A stretch of 64,000 nucleotides of DNA from Leucobacter sp. G161 (GCF_001482305.1 NZ_LOHP01000047.1:62001-126000); one strand, 5' to 3'; numbered from the stretch's first letter, positions 43,511 through 51,931 are shown. Notes: generated by a model not told the origin, from the letters alone. Numbers and translations: made by a program.

Positions 43511-43539
43511 ATCATCGTCGTGGCGAAGAGATCTGTCAA
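43511..43539 (-). promoter_or_regulatory. promoter of the HTH-nucleotidyltransferase module, leaderless
   Basis: TTGACA (43539-43534), a 17-nt spacer and GATGAT (43516-43511) face the module. Six bases separate the -10 from the ATG at 43504, so transcription would begin at the start codon. No ribosome site is present upstream of that ATG, in agreement. Confidence 0.65.
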
Positions 43540-43739
43540 CGTGTCGTTGCTTCACACCCGGTGATGGTGAGCGATGTGCCCGCAAGCCCGGTCGACACCG
43601 ACAGATCGCGGGCCAACGGAGTGAGCACTCCGACCGGCATCATCTCAGAGGTCACGACTAGGAAGGTGGCGAGCGCCACGGCTGCCGCAGGCAGCACCGA
43701 ACGGCCGCCGACAGCACGAATATCAACAGGAGCAGTCAT
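43536..43739 (-). pseudogene. MFS transporter, truncated after the first ~60 residues
   Basis: From ATG at 43739 the frame gives the N-terminus of a DHA1-type MFS protein: an initial polar stretch, then LPAAAVALATFLVVTSEMMPVGVLTPLARDLSVSTGLAGTSLTITG, i.e. TM1 and the start of TM2. It then reads CEATTR and stops. The remaining ~330 residues of such a transporter are not found on the far side of the adjacent module. The break near 43556 therefore marks an insertion or deletion edge next to the HTH-nucleotidyltransferase genes. Confidence 0.8.
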
Positions 43740-43810
43740 ACCCTCTATGACACCGTGCCTGGTCGCCGGGAACAATGACGACCTGAGCATCGAGCAATTA
43801 GCGGGGCTAA

Positions 43811-45319
43811 TCAATTTGTGCGAAGGTGATCACCGTTCCTTTCTTCACCAGGCCCTGCCAGGCCTCGCCCAACCCCTATCCCGCCCCGCTGCCGCATCGC
43901 CACCGACTCCGTCACCAACGCCATCCGTTCGCGAATCCCGCCGAGCGTACTCGCACCGCAGCGCAGCGTGGTGAAGGTGCCGGGTCCTCCGGCGTAATAG
44001 GCACAGGTCAGGTGGAACGGCCGCGGCGATGCGCGAAGGTGCGAGCTCTCGATCCAGTGGATCGCGGCGGCCCGAACGCGAGTGTCGAACTCGCTCACGA
44101 GCGTGTGGCGGAGGGCCACGACGCCCGTCAGGCCGAGGTCGATCCTGGACACGAGCAGCCGCCCCAGCGCGGTCACGAGGAACAGCAGCAGGAGCGCGAG
44201 CGCGGCCGTCAGCAGCGGCCCGAAGCCCCGCGCGAGCAGCCAGACGGCGAGCACGGTTGGCCCCGCGAAGACGGCGGCCGCCGCGAGGAGTCGCCCCGAT
44301 ACCCGAAGGATCCGGGGAGCGGTTCTCGGGCGCTCCACCGCGAACTCACCAAAGTGGCTGCGCGTGATCTCCTCAACAACGCGGTCGGGGAGCGATGGGA
44401 GCACTACGCCGGCGCTGAGCTCGTCCGTGCCTTTCAGCGTGAGGATCCCGAGCCGCGCACGCCCCAGCACCTGCTCGATGAGCGAGCGGCGGATCGTGAC
44501 GCCCGCGATCGACGCCACCGCAATCTTGCGCTCCTTCTTCTCGAGCAGGCCGTAGCTCAGCACCAGCTGCCGCGGCCCCGCGTACGCGACACTGAAATCC
44601 TGGTACTTCGAGACTGTCGCGAGTGCGCCCGCAAGCAGAAATCCCAAGACCGCGACGACTGACACGATCCACAGCGGAAACTGGCCGACGAACGCCACAA
44701 GCCAGGTGTCGATCCCGAACCGCTCGACGAGGTTCCACACCCCGAGCAGCACCGGAGCGGCCAGCAGCGCGAACCGGCCGTTTACGACGCTCATGAGCCA
44801 GAGCTCGCGCCAGGTGGCGCGGTACACGGGCGCGCTGGCGGGCGCTTCGTCGGGTTTCGCAGCGGCACCCTCGTCGCCCGGCATGCGCGCACGAACGGCC
44901 TCGGCCGCGCTTCGCGTGAGCGCCCGGAATCGCACGCTGCCCCCGAGGGTGTCTGATTGGAGCAGGCTCAGCTGCCGCAGCCGGAAGAGGCGCAGCAGCA
45001 GTCCGGCGCTTTCGTCGACCGTGACGATCGATCCCCAGCCGAGCTGCCTGGTGTTTCTGCGCACGACCCCGGTTCTGACGTGAATGTGTTCCGCCCCGAG
45101 CAGGTACCGTTCCGTCAGCCAGCGGCTGACGATCCAAGCGAGCCTGAGCGGGAGATACACGAACACTGCGAGGCCGAGCAGCGTCGCGGCGAACTGCCCG
45201 CCTCGCGCATTCCAGAACGCGAGCGCGGCGAGCAGCACCGCGAAAGAGGTGAGAAAGCGAATCGCGTCGACCACGAGGATTCGTGGGGATCCCCGCAGCC
45301 ACGACCCGTCGGCGTTCAC
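43811..45319 (-). CDS. YdbT-like membrane protein with bacterial PH (bPH2) domains
   Basis: 502 residues from GTG at 45319, which overlaps the YdbS-like stop as GTGA. Pairs of membrane helices alternate with bPH2 domains: GAEHIHVRTGVVRRNTRQLGWGSIVTVDESAGLLLRLF, GPRQLVLSYGLLEKKERKIAVASIAGVTIRRSLIEQVLG and GVVALRHTLVSEFDTRVRAAAIHWIESSHLRAS. The C-terminus is Gly-rich. Such YdbS/YdbT pairs are implicated in resistance to membrane-active peptides in Bacillus; the exact activity is unknown. Confidence 0.88.
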   Translation of the reverse strand: MNADGSWLRGSPRILVVDAIRFLTSFAVLLAALAFWNARGGQFAATLLGLAVFVYLPLRLAWIVSRWLTERYLLGAEHIHVRTGVVRRNTRQLGWGSIVTVDESAGLLLRLFRLRQLSLLQSDTLGGSVRFRALTRSAAEAVRARMPGDEGAAAKPDEAPASAPVYRATWRELWLMSVVNGRFALLAAPVLLGVWNLVERFGIDTWLVAFVGQFPLWIVSVVAVLGFLLAGALATVSKYQDFSVAYAGPRQLVLSYGLLEKKERKIAVASIAGVTIRRSLIEQVLGRARLGILTLKGTDELSAGVVLPSLPDRVVEEITRSHFGEFAVERPRTAPRILRVSGRLLAAAAVFAGPTVLAVWLLARGFGPLLTAALALLLLFLVTALGRLLVSRIDLGLTGVVALRHTLVSEFDTRVRAAAIHWIESSHLRASPRPFHLTCAYYAGGPGTFTTLRCGASTLGGIRERMALVTESVAMRQRGGIGVGRGLAGPGEERNGDHLRTN

Positions 45320-45819
45320 GCCGCGGTCTCTTCCGCGATCGCGAGCACCTGGTTCCGAACCGTTGCGGCCGCCTCCGGCAGCAGTGGCCCGAGTTTCACC
45401 GGACCGCCGACGGTCTGCAACACCAGCACGGCGAGGCCGCAGGATCGCAGGATCGGCCCCTGGAGTGTGTCGATGCTGAGGATTTGGATCGGCGAGACCG
45501 TCGATCGCGCCCGGAGGAGCACTCCGCGGCTCGTCTCGACCGCGGCGGCGGTCACTGTGTAGCGATAGGAACGGTGCTGGAGTCGGTTGAGAAAGCCCAG
45601 ATCGACGGCGGTCATCACCAGGATCAGCGGGATGAGGATCGCAAACGCTACGAACGCGACCCAGTCCACGGGCACGAGAGCCCCCACGAGGGCAATCGCC
45701 CCGCCCACCACAACACAGGCCGCGACCGACTGAACATTGGCGTACGTCAGGGCTCTGCGAGGGAGGCGCTCCCCCGAAATCGCGATGGCGGTGTCCCGGG
45801 GCGATTGTTCTGACTCCAT
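45316..45819 (-). CDS. YdbS-like membrane protein with one PH (bPH2) domain
   Basis: 167 residues. Two membrane helices (about 28-50 and 54-76) are followed by a single bPH2 domain (RYTVTAAAVETSRGVLLRARSTVSPIQILSIDTLQGPILRSCGL) with the conserved turn before the strand VLVLQTVG. It is the first gene of a coupled pair with the YdbT-like gene. A TACAAT box on the minus strand (near 45893) may be part of its promoter. Confidence 0.85.
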   Translation of the reverse strand: MESEQSPRDTAIAISGERLPRRALTYANVQSVAACVVVGGAIALVGALVPVDWVAFVAFAILIPLILVMTAVDLGFLNRLQHRSYRYTVTAAAVETSRGVLLRARSTVSPIQILSIDTLQGPILRSCGLAVLVLQTVGGPVKLGPLLPEAAATVRNQVLAIAEETAA

Positions 45820-45923
45820 GGTTCCACCCCGGTCTTTTCATTCTGGGGTACACAGCACCCCAACGCAGCACAACACCAGTTGCCCTGTGTTGAATTGTAT
45901 GCGGTGCTGGCGCTGAGAAGCCA

Positions 45924-45959
45924 CAGTGGGGGCGCGGGCCGAAGCCCGCGCCCCCACTG
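45924..45959 (-). terminator. strong hairpin after the aldehyde dehydrogenase gene
   Basis: CAGTGGGGGCGCGGGC and GCCCGCGCCCCCACTG form a perfect 16-bp stem with a CGAA loop, 18 nt past the stop at 45978. It is the clearest terminator in the window. Confidence 0.85.
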
Positions 45960-45977
45960 GAGCATCTCGCCGAGAGG

Positions 45978-47354
45978 TTAAGCAGACACGAAGTAGAGTC
46001 GCTTATTCGCGAACTCTCCGATGCCAACCGGGCCCATTTCGCGGCCGAAGCCCGAGCGCTTCACGCCGCCGAACGGGATCTCCGCGGCCTCAGCCGCGAT
46101 GATGTTCACGTGCGCCATGCCGACCTCGAGCTTGGAGGCGACGCGCGCCGCGCGTGCTTCGTCGGTTGAGAACACCGATCCGCCGAGGCCGAGTGCGCAG
46201 TCGTTCGCGAGCTCGAGCGCCTCCTCGTCGCTGTGCACCTTGTACACGGTTGCGACGGGGCCGAAGATCTCCTCCTGGTACGACGCCGAGTCGCGGGGCA
46301 CGCCCGTGAGCACTGCTGGTGAGTAGTGCGCGCCGGGGCCGTCGGAGAGCACTCCACCGATCTCGAGGGTCGCGCCCTCTTCGACCGCGCGCTGCACCTG
46401 CGCGTTGACGGTCTCGGCAGCTGCACGCGTCGAGAGCGGAGCGAACTCGCCCTCGCCGAGGTTGAGCTGGTCGCCCGGGGTGAGGCCTGTGGCGAGCTTC
46501 TTCAGCTCGGCGACGAACTCGTCGTAGATGTCGGCCATGACGATCATCCGCTTGTTCGAGTTGCAGACCTGGCCGCCGTTGTACGTGCGGAACTCCCACG
46601 CGGTCTTCGCGATCTCGGCGACGTTGTCACTGTCGAGCACGACCATCGGGTCGATGCCGCCGAGCTCGAGCACGGCCTTCTTGAGGTGCGTGCCTGCCTG
46701 GGCGCCGATGATCGCGCCTGCGCGCTCGGACCCGGTGAGCGAGACACCCTGCACGCGGGGGTCCGCGATCATGGTGGCGATCTGGTCGTGCGAGGTGAAG
46801 ACAGCCTGGTAGCCGCCGACCGGCACGCCAGCCTGCTCCATGATCTCCTGGATCACGAGGTTCGACTTCGCACAGATGTCGGCGTGCTTGAGCAGGATCG
46901 TGTTGCCGAGCACCAGGTTCGGCGCCGCGAAGCGTGCGACCTGGTAGTACGGGAAGTTCCACGGCATGACGCCGAGCAGCACGCCGACGGGCAGCTGCTC
47001 GATGATGGCCTTACCCGGGATCGTGCTCGGGATCTCATAGTCCGTGATGAGGCCGGGGCCGTACACCGCGTAGTACTCGATGATGTCAGTCGCGAAATCG
47101 ACCTCGTCGAGGCTCTCGGCAATGGACTTGCCCATCTCGACGGCGATGATCTCTGCGAGTTCCTCACGGCGCTCCGCAAAGATCTCGGCGACCCGCTTCA
47201 CGACAGCCGCGCGCTCCTGCACGCTGCGCTCTCGCCATTCGCGGAAGACGGCGTCCGAGCTGGCGAGGTGTTCCTCAACCTGAGCGTCGGTCGCGGATTC
47301 GAAGCTCTCGATGATCTCACCCGTTGCGGGGTTTTGTACTCGATACTTCGCCAT
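45978..47354 (-). CDS. NAD(P)-dependent succinate-semialdehyde/aldehyde dehydrogenase
   Basis: 458 residues from ATG at 47354. ALDH elements: VMPWNFPYYQVARFAAPNLVLGNTILLKHA (substrate channel and cofactor site), SLTGSERAG, the general base in LELGGIDPMVV, the catalytic Cys in NGGQVCNSNKR (about residue 262), and EEIFGPVATVYKV. The short N-terminus and KHA in place of KPS are typical of the GabD1-like branch that prefers NADP and succinate semialdehyde. It oxidises an aldehyde to the acid. It lies alone, with its own terminator. Confidence 0.92.
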   Translation of the reverse strand: MAKYRVQNPATGEIIESFESATDAQVEEHLASSDAVFREWRERSVQERAAVVKRVAEIFAERREELAEIIAVEMGKSIAESLDEVDFATDIIEYYAVYGPGLITDYEIPSTIPGKAIIEQLPVGVLLGVMPWNFPYYQVARFAAPNLVLGNTILLKHADICAKSNLVIQEIMEQAGVPVGGYQAVFTSHDQIATMIADPRVQGVSLTGSERAGAIIGAQAGTHLKKAVLELGGIDPMVVLDSDNVAEIAKTAWEFRTYNGGQVCNSNKRMIVMADIYDEFVAELKKLATGLTPGDQLNLGEGEFAPLSTRAAAETVNAQVQRAVEEGATLEIGGVLSDGPGAHYSPAVLTGVPRDSASYQEEIFGPVATVYKVHSDEEALELANDCALGLGGSVFSTDEARAARVASKLEVGMAHVNIIAAEAAEIPFGGVKRSGFGREMGPVGIGEFANKRLYFVSA

Positions 47355-47535
47355 GGATATCAGTTTCCTGTCTGCACCTGTGTGCAATTGCGCGGCACCC
47401 AATGGAAATGCCGTTCTCATGTGTGATTGCTCACCAACCGGCGCCGTTGCCCGGCTACTCCGGCGGTCAAGCGGTTCTACTCTATCGCTGGCAACCCGAG
47501 AGCAGGCCTGTCTGGGTTCCGCTCGGCAGGAGCGC

Positions 47536-48438
47536 TTAGGGCTGGCCGCCGTGCGGCGTATCGACCCGGACCGAGAGGATCTGCGCCTCGCGAACGACGC
47601 TCCGCGCATGCTTGTCGAAGTCGGGGGCACAGTTGAGAAAGAGCGTGCGACCATCCGCCCCGCCGAGCATGCACGCGAACACACCTGTGCCCGGCAGGAC
47701 CGTGTCGAGGATCTCTCCGCCCTCGGCCACCCGGATCGCGCGACCGCCAAGAGCGTCAGCAATCCACAGGTTGCCATCGGCATCGAGCCCGCACCCGTCC
47801 GGTGCGACTGGCCCCTGCGCCATGATCTCGCCAACACTTCGACTTGTCGGGAGCGGCCCGAACACTGCCCAGTCGCGGCGAGGCCCCAGCTCGCCATCTG
47901 CGTTGATGTCGAACGCGCTCACCCGGTTACCAAACGTCTCATTGACGAGCAGCGTAGAACCGTCACCGGTCACAACCATGCCGTTCGGGAACCACAGGTC
48001 CTCGGCGACAACAACGACCGTGCCATCAGGATCGACACGCAGCAACGTCGCTAACTCGACGTCCCCGCCATTCATCAGATCGAAGCCAAACTGCCCGATC
48101 CAGCACCGTCCTCGCGCATCGACGATCATGTCGTTGAGCTGCGCGGGTGAGTGTTCGGTGAGATCCGCGTGCACGACGGTGGTCCCGTCTGACTCCTGCC
48201 GCATCACGAGGTTGTCGAGCGCCGAGACGTACAGCAGCCTCCCGTCGGGCAGCCAGCCCAGACCAGACGGTTGGGTCGGTACCTCGACCTCCGTGCGCAG
48301 GCCGGAACCGTCTTCAGCCACCGAGTAAATCGCGTGCGTATAGAAGTCAGCGAACCAGAGCCGACCATCGCGCCAGCGCGGCCCCTCCGTGAACGACATG
48401 TCAGAAACTACCGTAGTGAACTCGCCATTGATGCTCAT
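47536..48438 (-). CDS. SMP-30/gluconolactonase-like protein
   Basis: 300 residues from ATG at 48438. A six-bladed beta-propeller pattern recurs: EGPRWRDGRLWFADFYTHAIY, QPSGLGWLPDGRLLYVSALDN, LNDMIVDARGRCWIGQFGFD, WFPNGMVVTGDGSTLLVNETFGNRV, PDGCGLDADGNLWIADALGGRAIRV. The metal ligands Glu (first blade), Asn (LNDM, PNGM) and Asp (PDGC) are present. It hydrolyses a sugar lactone or related ester. It follows 97 nt above the frame of no other enzyme of sugar metabolism here, so its pathway is open. Confidence 0.9.
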   Translation of the reverse strand: MSINGEFTTVVSDMSFTEGPRWRDGRLWFADFYTHAIYSVAEDGSGLRTEVEVPTQPSGLGWLPDGRLLYVSALDNLVMRQESDGTTVVHADLTEHSPAQLNDMIVDARGRCWIGQFGFDLMNGGDVELATLLRVDPDGTVVVVAEDLWFPNGMVVTGDGSTLLVNETFGNRVSAFDINADGELGPRRDWAVFGPLPTSRSVGEIMAQGPVAPDGCGLDADGNLWIADALGGRAIRVAEGGEILDTVLPGTGVFACMLGGADGRTLFLNCAPDFDKHARSVVREAQILSVRVDTPHGGQP

Positions 48439-48561
48439 GAGACGACCATAGCCCCGCATCCCCAGTGCGCGTCAAGGGGCTACAAGACGTGCTGCTTCTG
48501 GAGCGCCGATAGTCGGGACACGTTCTTGGGAGCCCGAATCGCCAGCATAGAATCAGGCACC

Positions 48562-49167
48562 ATGACCACCGTCCGAGACCTCAACCCCGAACGCAGCGGC
48601 GACGTTGCAGCGCTACAGCAACTGCTCGAGTCAGCACCCGACTACTCGCTGCGGGTATCAGGTGTCGCACCGACCGGGTCCGCCGGGCGCGATGCCTTGA
48701 CCGCACGGCCCGAGGGCCTTCCACGCGAGCACAAGCTCGGCATCGGTGTGTGGAGCGACGACGGCCGCCAGCTCCTCGGCTTCGCGGATGTGCTGCTCGG
48801 CTGGCCCGAGGCTCAGACCGCGCACATCGGCCTGCTCCTGGTGCACAGTGACTCGCGCGGGCTCGGGATCGGGCGAGCGGTGCACGATGCGGTCGTGCAC
48901 CGCTCCAGTGAATGGGGCGGGGTCGAGCGGCTTCGCCTGAACATTGTCGAGTCGAATGCCACCGCTGCTGCCCCGTTCTGGCGGGCGCTCGGCTACCGCC
49001 CCACCGGGGCCACTGCCGAGTACCGTTCTGGCAGCGTGACGAGTTCAACCATGGTCTGGGAGCGGGCGCTTTCAGCTGAGAAGCAGCTTCGTGAGAGGGA
49101 ACACTCACGGCGATCCGACCAAGCACCCGCACACTATCCTGCGCTAGCCCTTGCATGCACACGATAG
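48562..49167 (+). CDS. GNAT family N-acetyltransferase
   Basis: 201 residues from ATG at 48562. The GNAT fold runs from about 5 to 160, with the acetyl-CoA loop LLLVHSDSRGLGIGRAVHDAVV (Q/RxxGxG/A form RGLGIG) and ESNATAAAPFWRALGYRPTG for motif B. The ~30-residue C-terminal tail is Arg/His-rich and likely disordered; it is encoded up to the operator repeats of the next gene. Substrate unknown. Confidence 0.88.
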   Translation: MTTVRDLNPERSGDVAALQQLLESAPDYSLRVSGVAPTGSAGRDALTARPEGLPREHKLGIGVWSDDGRQLLGFADVLLGWPEAQTAHIGLLLVHSDSRGLGIGRAVHDAVVHRSSEWGGVERLRLNIVESNATAAAPFWRALGYRPTGATAEYRSGSVTSSTMVWERALSAEKQLREREHSRRSDQAPAHYPALALACTR

Positions 49168-49200
49168 TGCGCGCATCATCGGGTGCACACTTTACTGCGC
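49156..49200 (+). promoter_or_regulatory. direct-repeat operator upstream of the XRE gene
   Basis: TGCACACGATAGTGCGC (49156-49172) and TGCACACTTTACTGCGC (49184-49200) agree at 14 of 17 bases and are 28 bp apart. They end 17 nt before the XRE start; the first overlaps the GNAT stop. They look like paired binding sites for that protein. Confidence 0.55.
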
Positions 49201-49217
49201 TCGCCAGGGAGGTCGCG

Positions 49218-49466
49218 ATGTTCGTCCCATCACCGGAGGCCTTTGCTGATTTTGCTCGGTCTGAACGGGTACGGGGCGGACTCACGCAACAGGAGCTCGC
49301 TTCCCGCATTGGCATGAGCCGCCGGTGGGTGCAGGACTTTGAGGCCGGAAAACTGGTTCCCTCCCTTGAGGCTGCATTCCGTGTGTCCGCTGCCTTCGGC
49401 TACGAATTCCATCTGGAGCACGCAGAGGCCTCGAAGCTCATCGATTCACTGTTTGGCCCGTCATGA
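49218..49466 (+). CDS. HipB-like XRE helix-turn-helix protein
   Basis: 82 residues from ATG at 49218, with GGGAGG upstream. The HTH is GLTQQELASRIGMSRRWVQDFEAGKLVPSLEAAFRVSAAFGYEF (about 19-63), matching the HipB/antitoxin type with its short C-terminal strand. HipB normally pairs with a HipA kinase gene downstream; here the next gene is nhaA on the other strand, so it is orphaned. Direct repeats before it are likely its operators. Confidence 0.85.
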   Translation: MFVPSPEAFADFARSERVRGGLTQQELASRIGMSRRWVQDFEAGKLVPSLEAAFRVSAAFGYEFHLEHAEASKLIDSLFGPS

Positions 49467-49503
49467 ACGGATCCTGCTCACGGCCGACCGCGCCCGCTCC
49501 GCG

Positions 49504-50835
49504 CTACTCCCCTCGCTGGTAGACATCGGGAATGCCATCCGCATTCTCATCGACGGCATCGCGGAGCGCGATCCGTCGGTACTGCCGGTTGCGCATCGCG
49601 AGGAGGGCTGCGGCGAGGAGTGCGGCGATCACTGAGCCGGTGAGGATCGCAACCTTGGCGGTGTCCGCCTCGGCTGACCCTGGCGCGAAGCTCAGCTCCG
49701 CGATGAGCAGGGAGACGGTGAACCCGATGCCGGCGAGGAGGCCGACGCCAATCATGTCGATCCACCGCAGCTCGGGGTCGAGCTTGGTGCGCAGGAGCTT
49801 CGTGGTGAGCCACGTCGTCGCGAGGATACCGATCGGCTTGCCGAGCACGAGTGCGGCGACGATCGCGAGGGTGAGCGGGTGGGTTATCGCGGTGCGGATC
49901 CCCTCCACGCCGCCGACGGACACCCCAGCTGCGAAGAACGCGAACACGGGCACGGCGAAGCCCGCCGAGAGCGGACGGAAGCGGTGCTCGAATTCCTCGG
50001 CGAGGCCCGGCCGGTCGGACCGGGCGTCGCGATCCGCGCGGCGATGCAGCACCGGAATCGTGAAGCCGAGCAGCACTCCCGCAATCGTCGCGTGCACGCC
50101 CGACGCGTGCATGAGCGCCCACGCGACGACGCCGATGGGAAGCAGCACCAGCCAGGCCGCGAACGCGCGACTGCCGAAGAATACCCGGTAGCGCTGCGCG
50201 ATGAGTCCGTAGAGGGCGATGACCGCGAGCGACAGGACGAGCGGCAGCACCTCGATGCGGTCGGTGTAGAACACGGCGATGATGCTGATCGCGAGCAGGT
50301 CGTCAACGACGGCAAGTGTCAGCAGGAAGATGCGGAGGGCCGGCGGCAGATGGGAGCCGATGATCGCGAGCACGGCGACGGCGAAGGCGATGTCGGTGGC
50401 AGTCGGGATCGCCCAGCCGTCACGCAACGCGTCGTCCTGGGCCGCAATGAAGAAGTAGACGAGCGCCGGGACCGCGACGCCGCCGAGCGCGGCTGCGATC
50501 GGCACGATCGCGGTACGGAAGCGCTTCAGGTCGCCGGCGATGAACTCGCGTTTGAGTTCGAGACCGACGAGGAAGAAGAAGATCGCGAGCAGCCCGTCAG
50601 CCGCCCATGCTCCCAGCGAGAGTTTGAGGTGCCAGGGCTCGTAGCCGACGGTGAAGTCGCGAAGCGCGAAGTAGCTGGCAGCAGCGGGCGAGTTCGCCCA
50701 GACCACTGCGGCGAGCGCGGCGATCACGAGCAGGATGCCGCCGACGGTTTCCTTCCGCAGCAGGGCGGTGATGCGGCGGGCTTCGGGGAAGCCCCCGTAG
50801 CGGGGAAAGGTGGGGCGAGGGGTCGATGAGGTCAC
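49504..50835 (-). CDS. nhaA: Na+/H+ antiporter NhaA
   Basis: 443 residues from GTG at 50835, with GGAGA upstream. Eleven to twelve helices. NhaA signatures: GLLAIFFFLVGLELKREFIAGDL, GWAIPTATDIAFAVAVLAIIG, and the transport pair in TLAVVDDLLAISIIAVFYT (the Asp-Asp that carries Na+/H+ exchange). LGKPIGILATTWL and GVGLLAGIGFTVSLLIAELSF complete the family pattern. It exports Na+ in exchange for protons and helps at alkaline pH. Confidence 0.95.
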   Translation of the reverse strand: MTSSTPRPTFPRYGGFPEARRITALLRKETVGGILLVIAALAAVVWANSPAAASYFALRDFTVGYEPWHLKLSLGAWAADGLLAIFFFLVGLELKREFIAGDLKRFRTAIVPIAAALGGVAVPALVYFFIAAQDDALRDGWAIPTATDIAFAVAVLAIIGSHLPPALRIFLLTLAVVDDLLAISIIAVFYTDRIEVLPLVLSLAVIALYGLIAQRYRVFFGSRAFAAWLVLLPIGVVAWALMHASGVHATIAGVLLGFTIPVLHRRADRDARSDRPGLAEEFEHRFRPLSAGFAVPVFAFFAAGVSVGGVEGIRTAITHPLTLAIVAALVLGKPIGILATTWLTTKLLRTKLDPELRWIDMIGVGLLAGIGFTVSLLIAELSFAPGSAEADTAKVAILTGSVIAALLAAALLAMRNRQYRRIALRDAVDENADGIPDVYQRGE

Positions 50836-50941
50836 AGGGGTCTCCAGATGGCATGCGTGCGAGGGGCATCACCCGGCCAGGGCAGGAGGTATTATGGCGC
50901 GCGTTCAGCGTCGCGCGGTGGATCTCAGCAGGTGGCCGGGG

Positions 50942-51073
50942 CTAGGCGGCAGCCGGAGAAGGCATGGTGCCGGAGAGCATTGCGCCCCACGTCGAGACGT
51001 AGCCGTTCGTGCCGGTGTGGAGCGTTCCCCACGTTTTCGGGGCGAACACCGCCCCACTGGCCCGATTCATCAT
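50942..51073 (-). CDS. putative 43-residue small protein upstream of nhaA
   Basis: The frame starts with a double ATG (51073 and 51070) and stops with TAG at 50942, 106 nt before nhaA. Codons are mostly G/C-ending as in true genes here, and the product has a non-random pattern (PKTWGTLHTGTNGYVSTWGAMLSGT, with two TWG units, then Pro/Ala). It may be a leader peptide or a small protein. It is too short to judge by bias alone. Confidence 0.45.
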   Translation of the reverse strand: MMNRASGAVFAPKTWGTLHTGTNGYVSTWGAMLSGTMPSPAAA

Positions 51074-51488
51074 TCCGCCAACCTATCATTTCTTGGTGAA
51101 CGGCCGGTGGCCAGGGTGCTGCTGGCGAGGCGGCTCGGCGGGTAACAGTTCCCCGCAGTCGCGCGACCATCTCCCTGTTCACTCTAAGCAGATCTTCACT
51201 AACGCCGAACGCGGTCTTCAGGTGAACGGGGTCAGCGAGGTCACTCTCTTGCCTGAAGCGGCAACGCCCGCTTCGCCTCCGGGAAAGTCGTTATTGACGT
51301 TCGCGAACTCAGGCGTGTGCCTGACATCCCCGAGGATGAGCGACGCGACCCTTGGCCCGCAATACTGAGCCCCGACCCTCATCTCTCCCAGTCGAGAGCA
51401 CACACCGGCCAGCCCGGCAACGCCGTAAGCAGCCGGTAGAATTGCGGTTTGCCACGAAGGGGCTGCCGCACCCCGAGGGAGGTCCCTG
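51074..51488. other. 415-nt intergenic stretch, no gene seen
   Basis: Between the small reading frame upstream of nhaA and the DUF3592-like gene. No frame shows convincing bias. It must hold the promoter of the DUF3592-like gene; TTCACT occurs at 51179 and 51197, but I see no clear operator. Confidence 0.4.
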
Positions 51489-51851
51489 TTGTACATCGCG
51501 TGCGTCATGCTCATCATCGCTGCGGGCTTCGTTGTGCTCGCGGGCGTCCGGGTTCGCAGGCTCGTTCCCAGGCACTGGGCGACCGTGCGGGGCGAGTGGA
51601 TCGGCCCGGCGCTGCGGTTCTCGTCGCACCAGTATCGATTCCGCACCCCAGACGGTGTTGAACGCTTCGGACAGACACGAGTGAAGGTACTGCGTGCACT
51701 CTACGGCGGTTCCTGCGTGGTCGCGTACGACCCCACCAATCCGACGCATGCGCATCCGGCGCAGCTGCGCCGAAACGGCACGTTCCTGATCGTTGTTGGC
51801 GTGCTCGCCGCGGGTGCTGGTGTCGTGCTGCTCGGCTTTGCGCTCGGGTAG
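51489..51851 (+). CDS. DUF3592-like membrane protein
   Basis: 120 residues from TTG at 51489, accepted because GGGAGG lies 7 nt upstream; ATG at 51507 is the alternative. Two membrane helices (about 1-20 and 96-118) flank an outer domain with ATVRGEWIGPALRFSSHQYRFRTPDGVERFGQTRVKV and VVAYDPTNPTHAHP, the DUF3592 pattern. Function unknown. Confidence 0.75.
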   Translation: MYIACVMLIIAAGFVVLAGVRVRRLVPRHWATVRGEWIGPALRFSSHQYRFRTPDGVERFGQTRVKVLRALYGGSCVVAYDPTNPTHAHPAQLRRNGTFLIVVGVLAAGAGVVLLGFALG

Positions 51852-51877
51852 GGCCGCCACCGCCCGCTCGCAGTGCA

Positions 51878-51916
51878 CCGTTGGTGCTACCCCTGAACCA
51901 CGGGCGGCACCAACGG
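51878..51916. terminator. bidirectional hairpin
   Basis: CCGTTGGTGC and GCACCAACGG form a perfect 10-bp stem with a 19-nt loop between the convergent DUF3592-like and phosphotriesterase-like genes. Confidence 0.6.
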
Positions 51917-51931
51917 CAACGTGTGCGTCTG

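Noticed and set aside
43811-46027. Very long 738-residue minus-strand frame
   Set aside because: Its first ~236 codons lie opposite or in another frame of the YdbS-like gene and its leader; the true start is GTG 45319, overlapping the YdbS-like stop.
51178-51240. TTCACT and GTTCAC/GTGAAC elements suggesting a PhoP box
   Set aside because: Spacing is 18 nt in place of the 11-nt tandem expected, and no phosphate gene is adjacent.
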